A stretch of DNA of 64,000 nucleotides from Nostoc calcicola FACHB-3891 (GCF_014697355.1 NZ_JACJRQ010000015.1:1-64000); one strand, 5' to 3'; positions 1-9,014 are shown, counted from the stretch's first letter. Numbers and translations are program-made. Notes: generated from the letters alone by a model not told the origin.

Positions 1-59
1 TCGAGTTTTTCTCTCTGTTCTACCGTCAGATGGACTTTATCTCGGCGACCTCTTCCCAC
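1..59 (-). CDS. IS630-like transposase, N-terminal fragment (runs off window edge)
   Basis: Only the first 19 or so residues are inside the window. The minus-strand frame starts at a GTG at 59 with AGGA about 7 nt upstream, after an in-frame stop. The visible residues include RRDKVHLTVEQREKL, which resembles the N-terminal helix of IS630/Tc1-mariner family transposases (inference from pattern memory; no search was run). The terminal-repeat sequence at 87-116 and a TA at 115-116 fit this family, which duplicates TA. The remaining gene lies left of the window, so it cannot be said whether it is intact. Confidence 0.45.
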   Translation of the reverse strand, partial: MGRGRRDKVHLTVEQREKL

Positions 60-116
60 TTTCGAGTCCTCATCTTGGCATATCTATTGCACTATTTTAG
101 CTGTGTCAGTCCACTA
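1..116 (-). mobile_element. End of an IS630-like insertion sequence
   Basis: The terminus reads, from its outer end on the minus strand, TAGTGGACTGACACAGC and onward, ending at TA (115-116). The same terminal sequence recurs at both ends of a 107-bp element at 24475-24581, which supports calling it a transposon end. The DNA just outside (117 onward) is a palindromic GGGTGYGTTAGCG-type repeat, the same neighbour as at the 24.5 kb copy. Confidence 0.5.
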
Positions 117-172
117 GGGTGTGTTAGCGACAGCGGAACGCACCATTTTTAAGGGTTTGGTGCGTTAGAACT
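117..172. repeat. GGTGYGTTAGCG-type palindromic repeat
   Basis: The stretch holds ggtgtgttagcg and, further on, aacgcacc and ggtgcgttag, forming imperfect inverted repeats. A related unit (ggtgcgttagcg ... cgtaacgcac) lies at 24445-24474. In both places an IS630-type end abuts it. Confidence 0.5.
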
Positions 173-269
173 ACAATACTTAGATTTTGTTCCAAATTCA
201 AAACAACGATTCGTTTCAAAACCAGGTATCAACGCTGTTTTAGTTCGCAACTCTGCTGCAAAACGTCTT

Positions 270-1757
270 TTACAACAAGCTTTTACCTCGTTGATAAATT
301 TCCCCTGCATAATCAGTCCAAGCGCCTTGTCCCCAATAACGAAAACAACTAGTTTGCAGTAAAAGGTTATGCAGAAGAGTATTACGGTATTGGGATTGTC
401 TGGTAACAGGTTCTACTGAATCAATTTGCTGTAATGAATCAAATTTTTGATGAAATAAACTGCTTAATTCATACATGGGAGACAAGACATTTTCATAGCC
501 TTTTACCCAGCTAATATGATTTGTCCACGAGGCTCCATCCATGTGAAAATTAGGGTTGATTTGTTTTAATTCTTGAATAGCATTCTCCACAGCTTCAGGT
601 TGGGAATTTTCTGGTGAAATTCGCTGCCAAATCTGATGTTGTCCTACTGGCTGGCAAGTTGGGTAATCTTCAGGTTTGCATCCAGCAGCTTCTATTAATT
701 CTAAATATTCTGTGCCACACACACCAACAACACCTGATTTTCCACCACCATGATTTACCATATCCCACCAAGCTTGTTTGAAAGCACTAGGAAATTCGTT
801 CATCATAACGCCGCCATTTTCACCATCTCCAATTTGACTAACTATTGGCGGCACAAATACGCTTCCTAGTTGTTGTTTAGATAAGGTTTTTGCTTCATAA
901 TAAGGCTGCATTTGAGCAACTAATTTAGTATCGGAACCTTGAGTTTTAATTAAAGCTGTAATACTAATTGTTTCACCTTGAGAATTGCGGGCAATTAGAC
1001 GATGTGGTAAATGTTTGTGGGTGAGAGATTCACCGCTAATTGTTTCTACAGAATGTTCTTGAACGAGTAGCCAGCGATATCCACATTCTTTGAGCGCTTT
1101 CACAAATTCAAAGAGAGCATCAGGGTGATTTGGTAGATGCATTTCTGGTGGTGAAAATCCTTTGACTCGTGCTAATGCTTCCCAACCAAAAATTGCGGCA
1201 AAATTATGTTGCCATGCAATTATATGTAATTTAATATCTGCTATGGGAGTGGAAGGAATAACAGCATGACTCCACATTGTACCGAGCCATTCTACATAAG
1301 GTTGATAGGTACGATCGCAAGTAATACGTTTCAAGTTATCAAGAATATCATCGCGTCCCATTTGCCGCAGTCCCCACAACAGATTACCTGAGTAATCCAA
1401 CATCACGCGGGGATTACAACCTTGATTTACGAGTTCGGGAATGAAATCTCCCATGCGGCTGTAACAATAAGCAAAAGGCGCTGCATTATGGTTATCTCCT
1501 TCGTTGGAATGTTCAAACATGTATTGCAGATGGCTGATGAGTGTACCACCAGATCCCGCAGGGATCGTGGGTTGGTGCATATGTAAGGCGATCGCAAATA
1601 CAGCATTTACATCTTCTAACTTAATATTCGTTGTTGCTAAAAATACAGGTGCATCATGGTTAACTACAGAGAGAACCTCTGTTTCCCAACCAGAAATATT
1701 CGGTAAGCCATCAATGATTTCGGGCAAAAAAGAGAGATTGGTAGGTAGTGTCTGCAT
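270..1757 (-). CDS. Glycoside hydrolase family 57 protein
   Basis: A 495-residue protein of the GH57 family, whose members cleave or transfer alpha-glucans (amylase, amylopullulanase, branching-enzyme-like). The family hallmark near the N-terminus, HMHQP (about residues 58-62), is present, followed by YCYSRMGDFIPEL and a later GDGENGGVMMNEFP block typical of cyanobacterial members. No signal peptide is visible, so action on cytoplasmic glycogen-type polymer is likely but inferred. The start is the ATG giving MQTLPTNLSF; no strong Shine-Dalgarno is seen. It lies 55 bp from the phosphatase stop on the same strand. The exact substrate cannot be told from sequence. Confidence 0.85.
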   Translation of the reverse strand: MQTLPTNLSFLPEIIDGLPNISGWETEVLSVVNHDAPVFLATTNIKLEDVNAVFAIALHMHQPTIPAGSGGTLISHLQYMFEHSNEGDNHNAAPFAYCYSRMGDFIPELVNQGCNPRVMLDYSGNLLWGLRQMGRDDILDNLKRITCDRTYQPYVEWLGTMWSHAVIPSTPIADIKLHIIAWQHNFAAIFGWEALARVKGFSPPEMHLPNHPDALFEFVKALKECGYRWLLVQEHSVETISGESLTHKHLPHRLIARNSQGETISITALIKTQGSDTKLVAQMQPYYEAKTLSKQQLGSVFVPPIVSQIGDGENGGVMMNEFPSAFKQAWWDMVNHGGGKSGVVGVCGTEYLELIEAAGCKPEDYPTCQPVGQHQIWQRISPENSQPEAVENAIQELKQINPNFHMDGASWTNHISWVKGYENVLSPMYELSSLFHQKFDSLQQIDSVEPVTRQSQYRNTLLHNLLLQTSCFRYWGQGAWTDYAGEIYQRGKSLL

Positions 1758-1812
1758 ATCTGGTTGCTCCGAAACAAGGTATGTCTAGTTATGCGATCCC
1801 ACTTGGACGATA

Positions 1813-2367
1813 CTACCGATCGCGCATTGCTAGACGGCAACTATTTAAAAGTACATCAAGTTCCTTTACAACTTGAAAGGGATTTTTTCCTCTGAACACA
1901 GATGCGATCGCAGCTTCATAAGGATTTCTGCCTGTGGTTTTAACGGCGGCGATCGCATCTTGATTAGAGAAATTGCGAATACTAACTAACCATGCAGCTA
2001 ACACATGACCAGTGCGACCAATACCACCAGAACAGTGTACAACTACTTTTTCACTTTGTTTGTCTGCTGCTACTAAAAAAGGAAGTATTTTCTGTGTGAG
2101 TGTTTCTAAACTAGAGAAATGAAAATCTCTAATCGGTGCCCAGCAAACTTGTTGACTACCAAATTCTTGTTGATATATGCCTAAAAGATTAGAGTAAGGA
2201 GCTAGTTGCTTTTCCGTCAGAAGACAGCAAACTCGTTTGATATTTTGCTGTTTCATGAACTCAACCCAATCAGATACCTGTTGATTCGAGTGGCCTGGCC
2301 TACAAGCGCCAAATACAATCGGCTCACCCTCCCAAGCAGCAGCAAATTTGTATGTATTTCTAGTCAT
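1813..2367 (-). CDS. Dual-specificity/tyrosine protein phosphatase-like protein
   Basis: The P-loop HCSGGIGRTG contains the Cys-x5-Arg signature (C112, R118 counting from the ATG at 2367), which forms the phospho-cysteine intermediate of PTP/DSP enzymes. An upstream Asp (D81 in PIRDF) could be the general acid. At 184 residues the size fits a compact DSP. The open frame extends further upstream into the preceding dehydrogenase gene; I prefer the internal ATG (MTRNTYKF) because it avoids a 53-bp overlap and begins the recognisable domain. It follows the dehydrogenase by 43 bp, so the two may be cotranscribed. Its substrate is unknown. Confidence 0.75.
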   Translation of the reverse strand: MTRNTYKFAAAWEGEPIVFGACRPGHSNQQVSDWVEFMKQQNIKRVCCLLTEKQLAPYSNLLGIYQQEFGSQQVCWAPIRDFHFSSLETLTQKILPFLVAADKQSEKVVVHCSGGIGRTGHVLAAWLVSIRNFSNQDAIAAVKTTGRNPYEAAIASVFRGKNPFQVVKELDVLLNSCRLAMRDR

Positions 2368-2410
2368 GTGTTGTGATGGCTGTGGGTTGTGTTCATTATA
2401 CGGATAATAG

Positions 2411-3286
2411 TTACAGCGACTTAGGCTGACATTGATTTTTTCTAAACCAGAGCAAATCACCAAAACGCTGGATTTTGGTTAAAAAGCTCAGTTTTTGTTC
2501 AGGCTGTCGTCTTCTTGGCGCTGGCGGAGTCGCTATTTGTAAAATCAGTTCTAGCAACCAAGGGGCGAGGCGTTGGCACCACACAGCTAGATGACTTTGC
2601 CATCCGACTAAAATTTCTGCTGAATCATTTTGCATTCCTGCGACGAGTGCTTGAGCCACTTGCTGGGGAGTCATGGGGATTACCCAACGAAATAATTTTA
2701 AGTCCCGCACCATGTCTGTGTCTGTGAGGGAAGGCAGTAATGCAATCACTCGGATATTGTGTTGGGCGAGTTCCCGACGCAACGCTTGGGTAAATCCTAA
2801 GATGGCAAATTTGGTAGCCGAGTAAGTCGCCATCGTCGGTGCTGCAATTTTCCCCATCAGACTCGATACATTGACGATTGTCCCTTGTCTTTGGCTGGCC
2901 ATACGTCGAGCTATCAGACTCGTGAGGTTGTACATTCCCAATAGGTTTACACAAAGCTCTTCTTGAACTTGGGGGAGTTTAGATTGCAAAAACGAGCTTT
3001 GATATGCGACTCCTGCACAATTAACCAGCAGATGAATCGGGCCATAGTTGCGCCAAACTTGAGCAATGGTGACATTCACATCAATTACCTGAGTCAAATC
3101 TAAGGCAACGATCGCAGTCTCTACACCCATCGCCTCAATTTTGTTCGCCACCTCAACTAACTTGTGGCGATCGCGTGCTACCAATATCAGCCGCTTGATG
3201 CCTTGTTTGGCTAGTTCCAGAGCGATCGCCTTACCAATACCACGGGAAGCCCCTGTAATTAGGGCTACTTTACCTTGAATCTCCAT
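2411..3286 (-). CDS. Short-chain dehydrogenase/reductase (SDR)
   Basis: A classical SDR oxidoreductase of 291 residues. The Rossmann motif TGASRGIG is at residues 11-18, NCAG at about 89-92, and the catalytic set S142, Y155 and K159 (YSATK) is complete. ARDR after strand 2 suggests NADP(H) preference (inference). The start at 3286 is supported by GGAGG about 9 nt upstream; a longer open frame begins in repeat-like DNA and is not needed. The C-terminal part (PPAPRRRQPEQK) is basic and proline-rich. The substrate cannot be inferred. It is probably cotranscribed with the phosphatase downstream. Confidence 0.85.
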   Translation of the reverse strand: MEIQGKVALITGASRGIGKAIALELAKQGIKRLILVARDRHKLVEVANKIEAMGVETAIVALDLTQVIDVNVTIAQVWRNYGPIHLLVNCAGVAYQSSFLQSKLPQVQEELCVNLLGMYNLTSLIARRMASQRQGTIVNVSSLMGKIAAPTMATYSATKFAILGFTQALRRELAQHNIRVIALLPSLTDTDMVRDLKLFRWVIPMTPQQVAQALVAGMQNDSAEILVGWQSHLAVWCQRLAPWLLELILQIATPPAPRRRQPEQKLSFLTKIQRFGDLLWFRKNQCQPKSL

Positions 3287-3299
3287 TGATTTTATCCTC

Positions 3300-3440
3300 C
3301 AAAATCTAATTAGGGATTGGGCAAAAAGGGCATTGGGCGTTGGGCTATGGGGCATTGGTTATTAATTATTCTTAACTGCCCCTCATCCCACCAGTCGCTA
3401 ATTCCCAGTCCCTAGTTCCCAGCTCCCAATCCCTAGTCAC
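3300..3440. repeat. Heptamer-type tandem repeats upstream of the SDR gene
   Basis: The stretch has repeated attgggc/ttgggcat units near 3310-3355 and then complementary C-rich units (tcccagtccctagttccc) to about 3435. These are the short tandemly repeated repetitive sequences known from heterocystous cyanobacteria. The two halves are roughly complementary and could form a long hairpin. Confidence 0.6.
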
Positions 3441-4052
3441 TTGAAAACCCTTTAGCAACGAGATATTTCTTGGTTAATCTGCAATCCTTCGTAATTGTCT
3501 ATACGAGGCAGAAATTTCTCGTTTTTTACTCGTTAATTACTAACACACTGGGCTGAATCTACATAGCTCATAGATTTTATTTCTCCTCGATTTGAGCGTT
3601 CATCAGCATCGTTTACAAACACACGTTAGCAATTAAATCAAGTCATTGCAACATCTTTTAATAAGAATTTCTTAATACTTGTTAACACAAGTATATATAT
3701 ACAAAAGATTTTATGAAATAAGTTTTTATGAATACGTAAGTACAAATATCTCAAAGCCCTGACAATTAATTTCTGTTTTGCGAAATTGTTATATCTAAGT
3801 CACACCTTAGATATAAAAAAGACATATTTACCAATCCTATTTGATGTGTAAGAATTTCCAGCCGCAGATACCAACTTGCCAAAGAATTGTAGTACCTTGT
3901 TTGTCACGCATTATTTAAGATTGCTATCTCATTTTTCTTATGATTGTAATAATTATATTTGATTAAAAATTTGCGTACTACTATCGGCATATTTACTGAT
4001 TTATTGAAAGCCAAGGTTTGTGGCTGTTATTTTTTTTACAATAAAACAAGGC
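3441..4052. other. AT-rich intergenic stretch, no gene recognised
   Basis: About 600 bp of AT-rich DNA between divergent repeats. I see no convincing reading frame, RNA gene or palindrome; small open frames here have no protein-like composition. It may contain regulatory DNA for the SDR gene but nothing specific can be pointed to. Confidence 0.4.
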
Positions 4053-4145
4053 TATATAGCGGTTTCCATTCAGATGCGGTACAACCTCATATCGCAAGGT
4101 CTAGGGGCACGGCACTGCCCTGCCCTTACAGGTCTACCTCACGCT
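4053..4145. repeat. Palindromic repeat P1, copy a
   Basis: The unit begins tatagcggtttccattcag, continues gatgcggtacaac and reaches a central taggggcacggcactgccc arm. The same unit occurs at 13835-14156, 30796-30888 and 36523-36606. In this copy the right arm is degenerate (cctgcccttacag). Confidence 0.75.
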
Positions 4146-4312
4146 TGTGGGGAAAGGCTATATGCTTATCTAAAATGGAAATTGCGACAGCATATTTATG
4201 TACCAAAACTTTAATACAAATGGTAATTTGTTTGGGTTTAGCTTTGAGATTATCAAAGTAATGCTTGAGAGTCGCCTTGTTTATGTCAATTCTCAATCAT
4301 TGCTGAAAAAGA

Positions 4313-4345
4313 AGATCCCCGACTTCTCTAAGAAGTCGGGGATCT
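4313..4345. repeat. Palindromic repeat P3 (hairpin), copy 1
   Basis: A 33-bp near-perfect inverted repeat with arms agatccccgacttct and agaagtcggggatct around a 3-nt loop. Copies occur at 11666-11698 and 39450-39480. It could act as a terminator-like hairpin but lacks a consistent T-tract, so I class it as a dispersed repeat. Confidence 0.8.
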
Positions 4346-4471
4346 AAACCTTAAGTCAACATAATTCATAATTACTAATACTCTTTGAATGCTACCTTAA
4401 GTGTATATACGTAATTATTCGGGAGTGCTGTACATGGATAGCGGGGCGTTTAGCCCGTTAGGAGTTAGGAG

Positions 4472-6175
4472 TTATTGTTTTGGTTCTTGTCCCTGAGAAG
4501 TCGTAGGTTGAGGATCTGATGGTCGAAATGACTGAGGAATTGAGCCATTCCAGAGTTGACTAAATTGATCTGGTGTCAAAGACTGTAAAAGACTGAGCTT
4601 TAGAGACTCTTGACTGATGAACTGGGCGTAAGACGGCTGTAAATAGGAGCGATATTCGGGGCGGTTGAGGAGATGGGTTGACAAAAAAGCTACGCTTAAG
4701 GCGTTGAGATAGGAATAAACAGGAGTAGGTTTGGGGCCTAGTAACGCAGGGGGCACAGGTAATACACTGTTCTCAGGAGTGGGTTCGGCGAGCGCCGAAA
4801 AGTGTGTGGCGTTTTCAATCAAAGCAAGGTACTTATTGGAATCAGTCAGCCAGGTAAAGGGGAGAATCTGCTCAAATACTGGTGGGGCGAAAATATCTTG
4901 ACTACCAGCTACCAACATTACCGGGATTTTAATTTGACTGATGCCACCCTGACCCAAAACTGAGCTGTCAATAGGATTAATCGCCATAACGACCTTGATG
5001 CGATCGTCTTTGAGTTCGTAATTTTTTGGGGATAACTCAGCAGCTTGGCACTGCAACAACAGCGACAAATTAAAGTATGAATTGTTGGGATTACAGTCTT
5101 GGTAAAGTTGGTTAAAGTTAATCGTTGCTCCTGCGAGAGTCAAAACAGTATAACCACCAAAAGACTGACCGATCGCCCCAATTTGCTGAAAATTAAGTTT
5201 TCCCTTGAGGGAAGGATCGGATTTGTCCAAACGTTCAAGTTCATTGAGTAAATACTTGATATCCAAAGGTCGGTTGATAAATTCTGCTGGTTCTGGTGGT
5301 CCCGCTAAACCTGCAAAATATAGCTGAAAGCGTTCAGCATTGCTACCAGGATGTTCCAGTACCGCAACCGCAAAACCATAGGATGTGAGATGTTGAGCTA
5401 GGTAAGCAAAGCTAGAGCGATCGCTTGCCAGACCATGAGAAATTACGATTAGGGGATACGGCGGTTTTGCTTCGGTTTGAGAATTGCCTTCAGGTAAATA
5501 AATATCTACTGGGAGACGGCGATTGCGAGAAAAGTCATTTAGTTCCAGGCTTTTTTTCTGCCAAGCGAATTTCCCTGGCGATCGCAAGTCTGGTTGTTGT
5601 GAGAAATCAACGGTTGAATTGGCAGCTTGGGCGATCGCTTCTTGTTGCAGAGAAGCCACAACTTCATCCTTTTTTTCCAGCAGTTGTGACAAGTTATCAA
5701 CTATCCTTAGCCCCTCTGAATAATTCAGCCTGATAGTCTGACTAGGAAATCTCCGCAGCAAATTCAAAACAGTCAAGCCTTGGCGATCGGCAGCAGCTAA
5801 AATAAAAGCCGCACGTATGGCGTAGAAACCGTTTTGTCGAGACTCAGTGAGGAGTAATTCTCCCATACGTTGCATCACCTTCTCACCTATGGGAGAGTAG
5901 GTAACCTGAGATACCAAAGTAGGAGTAATATTGAAGCGCTGCTGGAGTAGATCTCGCAGTTGGGCGAGTTGTTCGGGAGTAGCGCGGCTGGCATAAAAGG
6001 AAAAGTCTTCATCAATTTTGCCAGTTTTCGCAAAAGTTTCCAGCGAGTCCACAGACAAAGAGAATTCCCCGAAGGGAGGGTAATAAAAGCTAATGCGCTC
6101 AGCTGCCAATCCTGGAGTAGCAGTCAAAAAAGTAGATACGAAACTTAAACCCAGGTATCGCCAAAATTTTTTCAT
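4472..6175 (-). CDS. DUF1400-type alpha/beta hydrolase, secreted
   Basis: A 567-residue protein with a signal peptide (MKKFWRYLGLSFVSTFLTA, ending about TPGLAA) and an N-terminal DUF1400 segment (RISFYYPPFGEFSLSVDSLE, residues about 27-150), followed by an alpha/beta hydrolase domain. The nucleophile elbow is GQSFGG and VISHGLASDRSSF is the oxyanion region; AGSQDIFAPP and ATHFSALAE supply the likely Asp and His. The hydrolase half resembles platelet-activating-factor acetylhydrolase-like esterases. The architecture is typical of cyanobacteria. The substrate is unknown; a periplasmic esterase or lipase is the reasonable reading. The tail (DPQPTTSQGQEPKQ) is low-complexity. Confidence 0.85.
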   Translation of the reverse strand: MKKFWRYLGLSFVSTFLTATPGLAAERISFYYPPFGEFSLSVDSLETFAKTGKIDEDFSFYASRATPEQLAQLRDLLQQRFNITPTLVSQVTYSPIGEKVMQRMGELLLTESRQNGFYAIRAAFILAAADRQGLTVLNLLRRFPSQTIRLNYSEGLRIVDNLSQLLEKKDEVVASLQQEAIAQAANSTVDFSQQPDLRSPGKFAWQKKSLELNDFSRNRRLPVDIYLPEGNSQTEAKPPYPLIVISHGLASDRSSFAYLAQHLTSYGFAVAVLEHPGSNAERFQLYFAGLAGPPEPAEFINRPLDIKYLLNELERLDKSDPSLKGKLNFQQIGAIGQSFGGYTVLTLAGATINFNQLYQDCNPNNSYFNLSLLLQCQAAELSPKNYELKDDRIKVVMAINPIDSSVLGQGGISQIKIPVMLVAGSQDIFAPPVFEQILPFTWLTDSNKYLALIENATHFSALAEPTPENSVLPVPPALLGPKPTPVYSYLNALSVAFLSTHLLNRPEYRSYLQPSYAQFISQESLKLSLLQSLTPDQFSQLWNGSIPQSFRPSDPQPTTSQGQEPKQ

Positions 6176-6531
6176 CAGAAAAACCCATTGTCTAACCCTG
6201 CCAAATAATTATTGTACGTATGCACAGTTAATTGTGTATCCCTACAACGATCTGTATTTTACCCAGTTAAAATCGCTGCAAGTAGTAAATTTTTCAGCCA
6301 AACAGCATTTAATAAAGCGATAATAGATTATAGAGATCAAAATACTTTATATGTCTTTCCCTTCCTGTTCCTCTTGTGTTGTCATCCTTAATCAACAAGA
6401 GGAGCAAAATATCTCCCACCAAAAGCAATGCCACGATGCACCAGTTGACCACAGCAAGAATACTGGTGAGAATTGTACTGTGGTTGAAAATGGTCGGGTT
6501 GTGGTTAAGCCTTCACAACCACCAAAGGACT
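6176..6531. other. Intergenic stretch without a confident gene
   Basis: About 350 bp. A 60-codon plus-strand frame at 6351-6533 (starting MSFPSCSSCVVILNQ) runs into the tandem repeat that follows; it has no recognised motif and no clear Shine-Dalgarno, so I do not call it a gene. Confidence 0.4.
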
Positions 6532-6560
6532 GACGCGGGGACGCGGGGACGCGGGGACGC
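6532..6560. repeat. 8-bp tandem repeat gacgcggg
   Basis: Three and a half direct copies of an 8-bp unit. The same unit type appears inside the SLH-protein gene near 19.4 kb. Confidence 0.8.
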
Positions 6561-6580
6561 AAAGAGATTTAAAAATAATC

Positions 6581-6625
6581 TTCTGAATTCTGAATTCTGA
6601 ATTCTGACTTCTGACTTCTGACTTC
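6581..6625. repeat. Heptamer tandem repeat ttctgaa/ttctgac
   Basis: Six consecutive 7-bp units, three ttctgaa then three ttctgac, ending exactly at the stop codon of the potassium-channel gene. Shorter arrays of the same heptamer occur near 21570 and 23980. Confidence 0.85.
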
Positions 6626-7549
6626 TTACCCAATTTCATCTAAAGGCAAGACATCGTGGAAGCGGTTGTAGTCAATGTAGCGATGTCCCTCGGCTGTTTC
6701 GTGGAAGATATCGACAAAGCGATTATTCCACAAAATTTCCTTAGCACTATAGCTATGACGAGCATGGACGACTTGTGAAACCGTTTCATCAATACCACTC
6801 AAAGAAACGATCAACATCGAATTTGTCTGGATGAGTGATTCTCCCGTCATCCCATATAAAGGACTAAACTCATCAATGATATGTACCACTGACCAGCTTA
6901 AAGAAAAGCTAGGTGTTTGGTTTCGCAGCAGTTTCAAATCGTAGATTCGCCGCATAAACTGTCCTTCTAGCGTTACTTCGTCGCGCATCAAATATACTCG
7001 CATCTGCGCTTCCAAAATCGTGTTGCGGCGCTGATTAGCAGTGCGAAACATCAAAGTCGGCTTGGCATCATGAACTGTAATCACTGCTACACGGCTAAAC
7101 ATGACGCGGGCGGTTGGTCGAGAGAACCGAGCAAAGGCTAGTCCGGTCATTACAGCAATTCCCACCAAACCGATCATCGCTTCAATGGTAACAATAACAT
7201 TGGCGTAAGTCGTTTTAGGATACATCGCACCGTAGCCGATGGATGCCAGAGTTTGGACGCTAAAGAAAAAAACATCTAAAAAAGAACCTGGTCGCGCGTT
7301 AGCAATACAGTCTCCTCCTACCAAGTAAGCTAGGGCGAACAGAGCATTAATAGTTACATAAAACACACAAATTAGGATCAAAAATCCAGTCCAGGAAATT
7401 GTCAGCAGTAAATGGTAGGGATCGCGCCAGTAGGAATACCATGCACCCATACCCATAATTTCAAACTTTCCATCTCGAACTTGAATGTGAATATGTGGGA
7501 TCAAGCGCTGTTGTTGCTTGCGTGAAAGTCGCTTCACTCGAAATTTCAT
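6626..7549 (-). CDS. KirBac-type inward-rectifier potassium channel
   Basis: The protein has two transmembrane helices (about LLLTISWTGFLILICVF and the segment after the filter), a pore helix and the selectivity filter SIGYG within TLASIGYGAMYP (residues about 111-115 of the longest frame). A C-terminal cytoplasmic beta-rich Kir domain follows (RVAVITVHDAKPTLMFR ...). This is the architecture of prokaryotic inward-rectifier channels, which pass potassium as tetramers and are gated by lipid and cytoplasmic ligands. S-I-G-Y-G replaces the usual T-I/V-G-Y-G. I prefer the ATG at 7549 (MKFRVKR); the longer frame begins with a TTG at 7573. An MFS remnant is divergent only 9-33 bp away. Confidence 0.88.
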   Translation of the reverse strand: MKFRVKRLSRKQQQRLIPHIHIQVRDGKFEIMGMGAWYSYWRDPYHLLLTISWTGFLILICVFYVTINALFALAYLVGGDCIANARPGSFLDVFFFSVQTLASIGYGAMYPKTTYANVIVTIEAMIGLVGIAVMTGLAFARFSRPTARVMFSRVAVITVHDAKPTLMFRTANQRRNTILEAQMRVYLMRDEVTLEGQFMRRIYDLKLLRNQTPSFSLSWSVVHIIDEFSPLYGMTGESLIQTNSMLIVSLSGIDETVSQVVHARHSYSAKEILWNNRFVDIFHETAEGHRYIDYNRFHDVLPLDEIG

Positions 7550-7582
7550 CTGGGGTAGCCAAAAGAACGACAAGTAGGTAGT

Positions 7583-7885
7583 ATGACAAGGGTTGAAATG
7601 TCGCTGTTTTCAGTTACAGTGCAGTTGCAAAGTAACAACCAGGTTGCGATCGATCGAAATTTCTGGATTACTGCTTTAATTGCTTTTATTAATTCCCTCA
7701 GTTTTACAGTTTTAATTCCTATTATCTATCTTTATGGCAAACAATTTGGCCTGAGTGATTTTCAGACGAGTTTGTTATTTTCGATTTATTCCATAGCTCA
7801 GTTTTTTGCAACTCCGGTGATTGCTAAACTATCCGATCGCTTTTTTTATCTCACCCATTCGCCTTTAGGCGTTCCCGTAGGGTAG
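7583..7885 (+). pseudogene. Truncated MFS transporter (N-terminal fragment)
   Basis: The first roughly 85 residues match the start of a major facilitator transporter: helix 1 (WITALIAFINSLSFTVLIP), helix 2 (FQTSLLFSIYSIAQFFATP) and the loop-2/3 signature PVIAKLSDRF. The normal continuation (GRKP and ten more helices) is missing. The frame instead reads through repeat DNA (7858 onward) to an early stop. No later MFS sequence follows before the next gene. A repeat insertion or deletion has probably destroyed the gene. It is divergent from the Kir channel. Confidence 0.75.
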
Positions 7886-7944
7886 GCGCATTCGGCCTGT
7901 AGCGTCTCGGAGAGAAGCCGTTCCGGTTCGCGTAGCGTCTTTGA
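7858..7944. repeat. GCGTCTC-type palindromic repeat that ends the MFS gene
   Basis: The region contains cgcctttaggcg, gtagcgtctcggagagaag and cgcgtagcgtct. The core GCGTCTCGTAGAGA recurs at 12007-12106, 33499-33548 and 36311-36366. Confidence 0.65.
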
Positions 7945-8035
7945 AGGAGAAGGGGAAGGGGGGAAGGGGAAGGGGGTAAGGGGGAAAGGTTAAATTTATC
8001 CCTTTACCCTTTACCCTTTAACCTTTTCCCCTGTT
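7945..8035. repeat. Purine/pyrimidine mirror repeat, copy 1
   Basis: A G/A-rich arm (ggagaaggggaagggg) runs through ggttaaatttatccc into a complementary C/T-rich arm (ccctttaaccttttcccc). The reverse-complement arrangement occurs at 46121-46305. It could form a long hairpin. Confidence 0.7.
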
Positions 8036-8051
8036 TTGAAGAACAAAAAAA

Positions 8052-8079
8052 TAGGGTGAGCATTGCACACCCTACTAAT
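8052..8079. terminator. Hairpin downstream of PRC gene 1
   Basis: Arms tagggtg and caccctа-type (agggtg ... cacaccct) around gcattg lie just past the 3' end of the gene at 8099-9001. This is a candidate terminator or a short repeat; no strong T-tract is seen. Confidence 0.3.
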
Positions 8080-8098
8080 TTATCTGCTAGAAACTTAT

Positions 8099-9001
8099 TT
8101 ATTTTTCAGGCTTTGGTTGCTGACCTTTGGAACAGCGGTCAAACCACTCCTGGTATTTTTTTTGATGTGATTCATCTTCAACAGAAATTGTAATTCGCAC
8201 CTGCTTACATCCGTGATTTTTCTCAAGTGCGATCGCATTCAATAATAAACTAGCAATTTTAGGTGAACTCAATTCGCCGCTCACTGTTAAATCGCCGTCA
8301 AAATGTATAACTTCAAGTCTTTCAAGTTCAGTCAACTCCAGTCCAGAAATTTCACCTTGACTTAAATCAATTTCTGCGAGTTGTTTGTGTTCTGGACTGA
8401 CTTGTTCGATGATTAACTTCTCACGCCGGACAGGAACTTGTACCATCCGTGTTTCGATTTCTTTGCGAACAATTACTTCACCAAGTCTACGCTTTTTGCT
8501 TTCAACAACTAGTCGTTCTTCTAGTAAGCGAATAATTTTTTCTTCACTAATATCTTCTAAATTTGTCGATTCAATAAAGTTATTTGTGGTTTGATTATAA
8601 GCAAGGTGGTTAGTTGAATTTTCTGATATTTTTGAGAGTTTGCGCTCGCCTGGTGTTTCTGTTTCTAAATATTCAGGCATATACTCTATTTCTGATTTGT
8701 CTAGGTCTATGAAAACAGATTTAGTTGGATTGTCGATTTTTTTGATTCTCTGGCTCTGCACTCGAAATAAAAAAGCATGTTTATCGGCTAAATGCTGACC
8801 AGATTCTAGAATTGGTTGATTCACCTGGTTAGATATAACTAAATTTAGCCGATGATTAGCATCCACAATTAAATCCTGAACCTTTCCTACTAGCTCACCT
8901 TGGTTATCGAAGACAACAAAATTATGCACCTTGTTTTTTAAATTTGCTAGTAAGGTGTTAGTACTAGTGTTCGAGTTGGCCTGTCCAATGTTTTTTGCCA
9001 T
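8099..9001 (-). CDS. PRC-barrel / DUF2382 protein, paralogue 1
   Basis: The 300-residue protein has an N-terminal PRC-barrel-like segment (VVFDNQGELVGKVQDLIVDA, about residues 28-50) and a DUF2382 region (LLEERLVVESKKRRLGEVIV, then VPVRREKLIIEQV). DUF2382 carries repeated E/R/V-rich strands and is found in stress-associated proteins (family knowledge); no enzymatic motif is present. It is the most divergent of three adjacent paralogues: it has an N/T-rich leader and its C-terminus carries a unique segment (LEKNHGCKQVRITISVEDES). It starts at ATG 9001. Confidence 0.8.
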   Translation of the reverse strand: MAKNIGQANSNTSTNTLLANLKNKVHNFVVFDNQGELVGKVQDLIVDANHRLNLVISNQVNQPILESGQHLADKHAFLFRVQSQRIKKIDNPTKSVFIDLDKSEIEYMPEYLETETPGERKLSKISENSTNHLAYNQTTNNFIESTNLEDISEEKIIRLLEERLVVESKKRRLGEVIVRKEIETRMVQVPVRREKLIIEQVSPEHKQLAEIDLSQGEISGLELTELERLEVIHFDGDLTVSGELSSPKIASLLLNAIALEKNHGCKQVRITISVEDESHQKKYQEWFDRCSKGQQPKPEK

Positions 9002-9014
9002 CAGTTAGCTATTA

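Noticed and set aside
3959..4261. Plus-strand 100-codon open frame
   Set aside because: It crosses repeat P1 and has no domain, Shine-Dalgarno or conserved composition.
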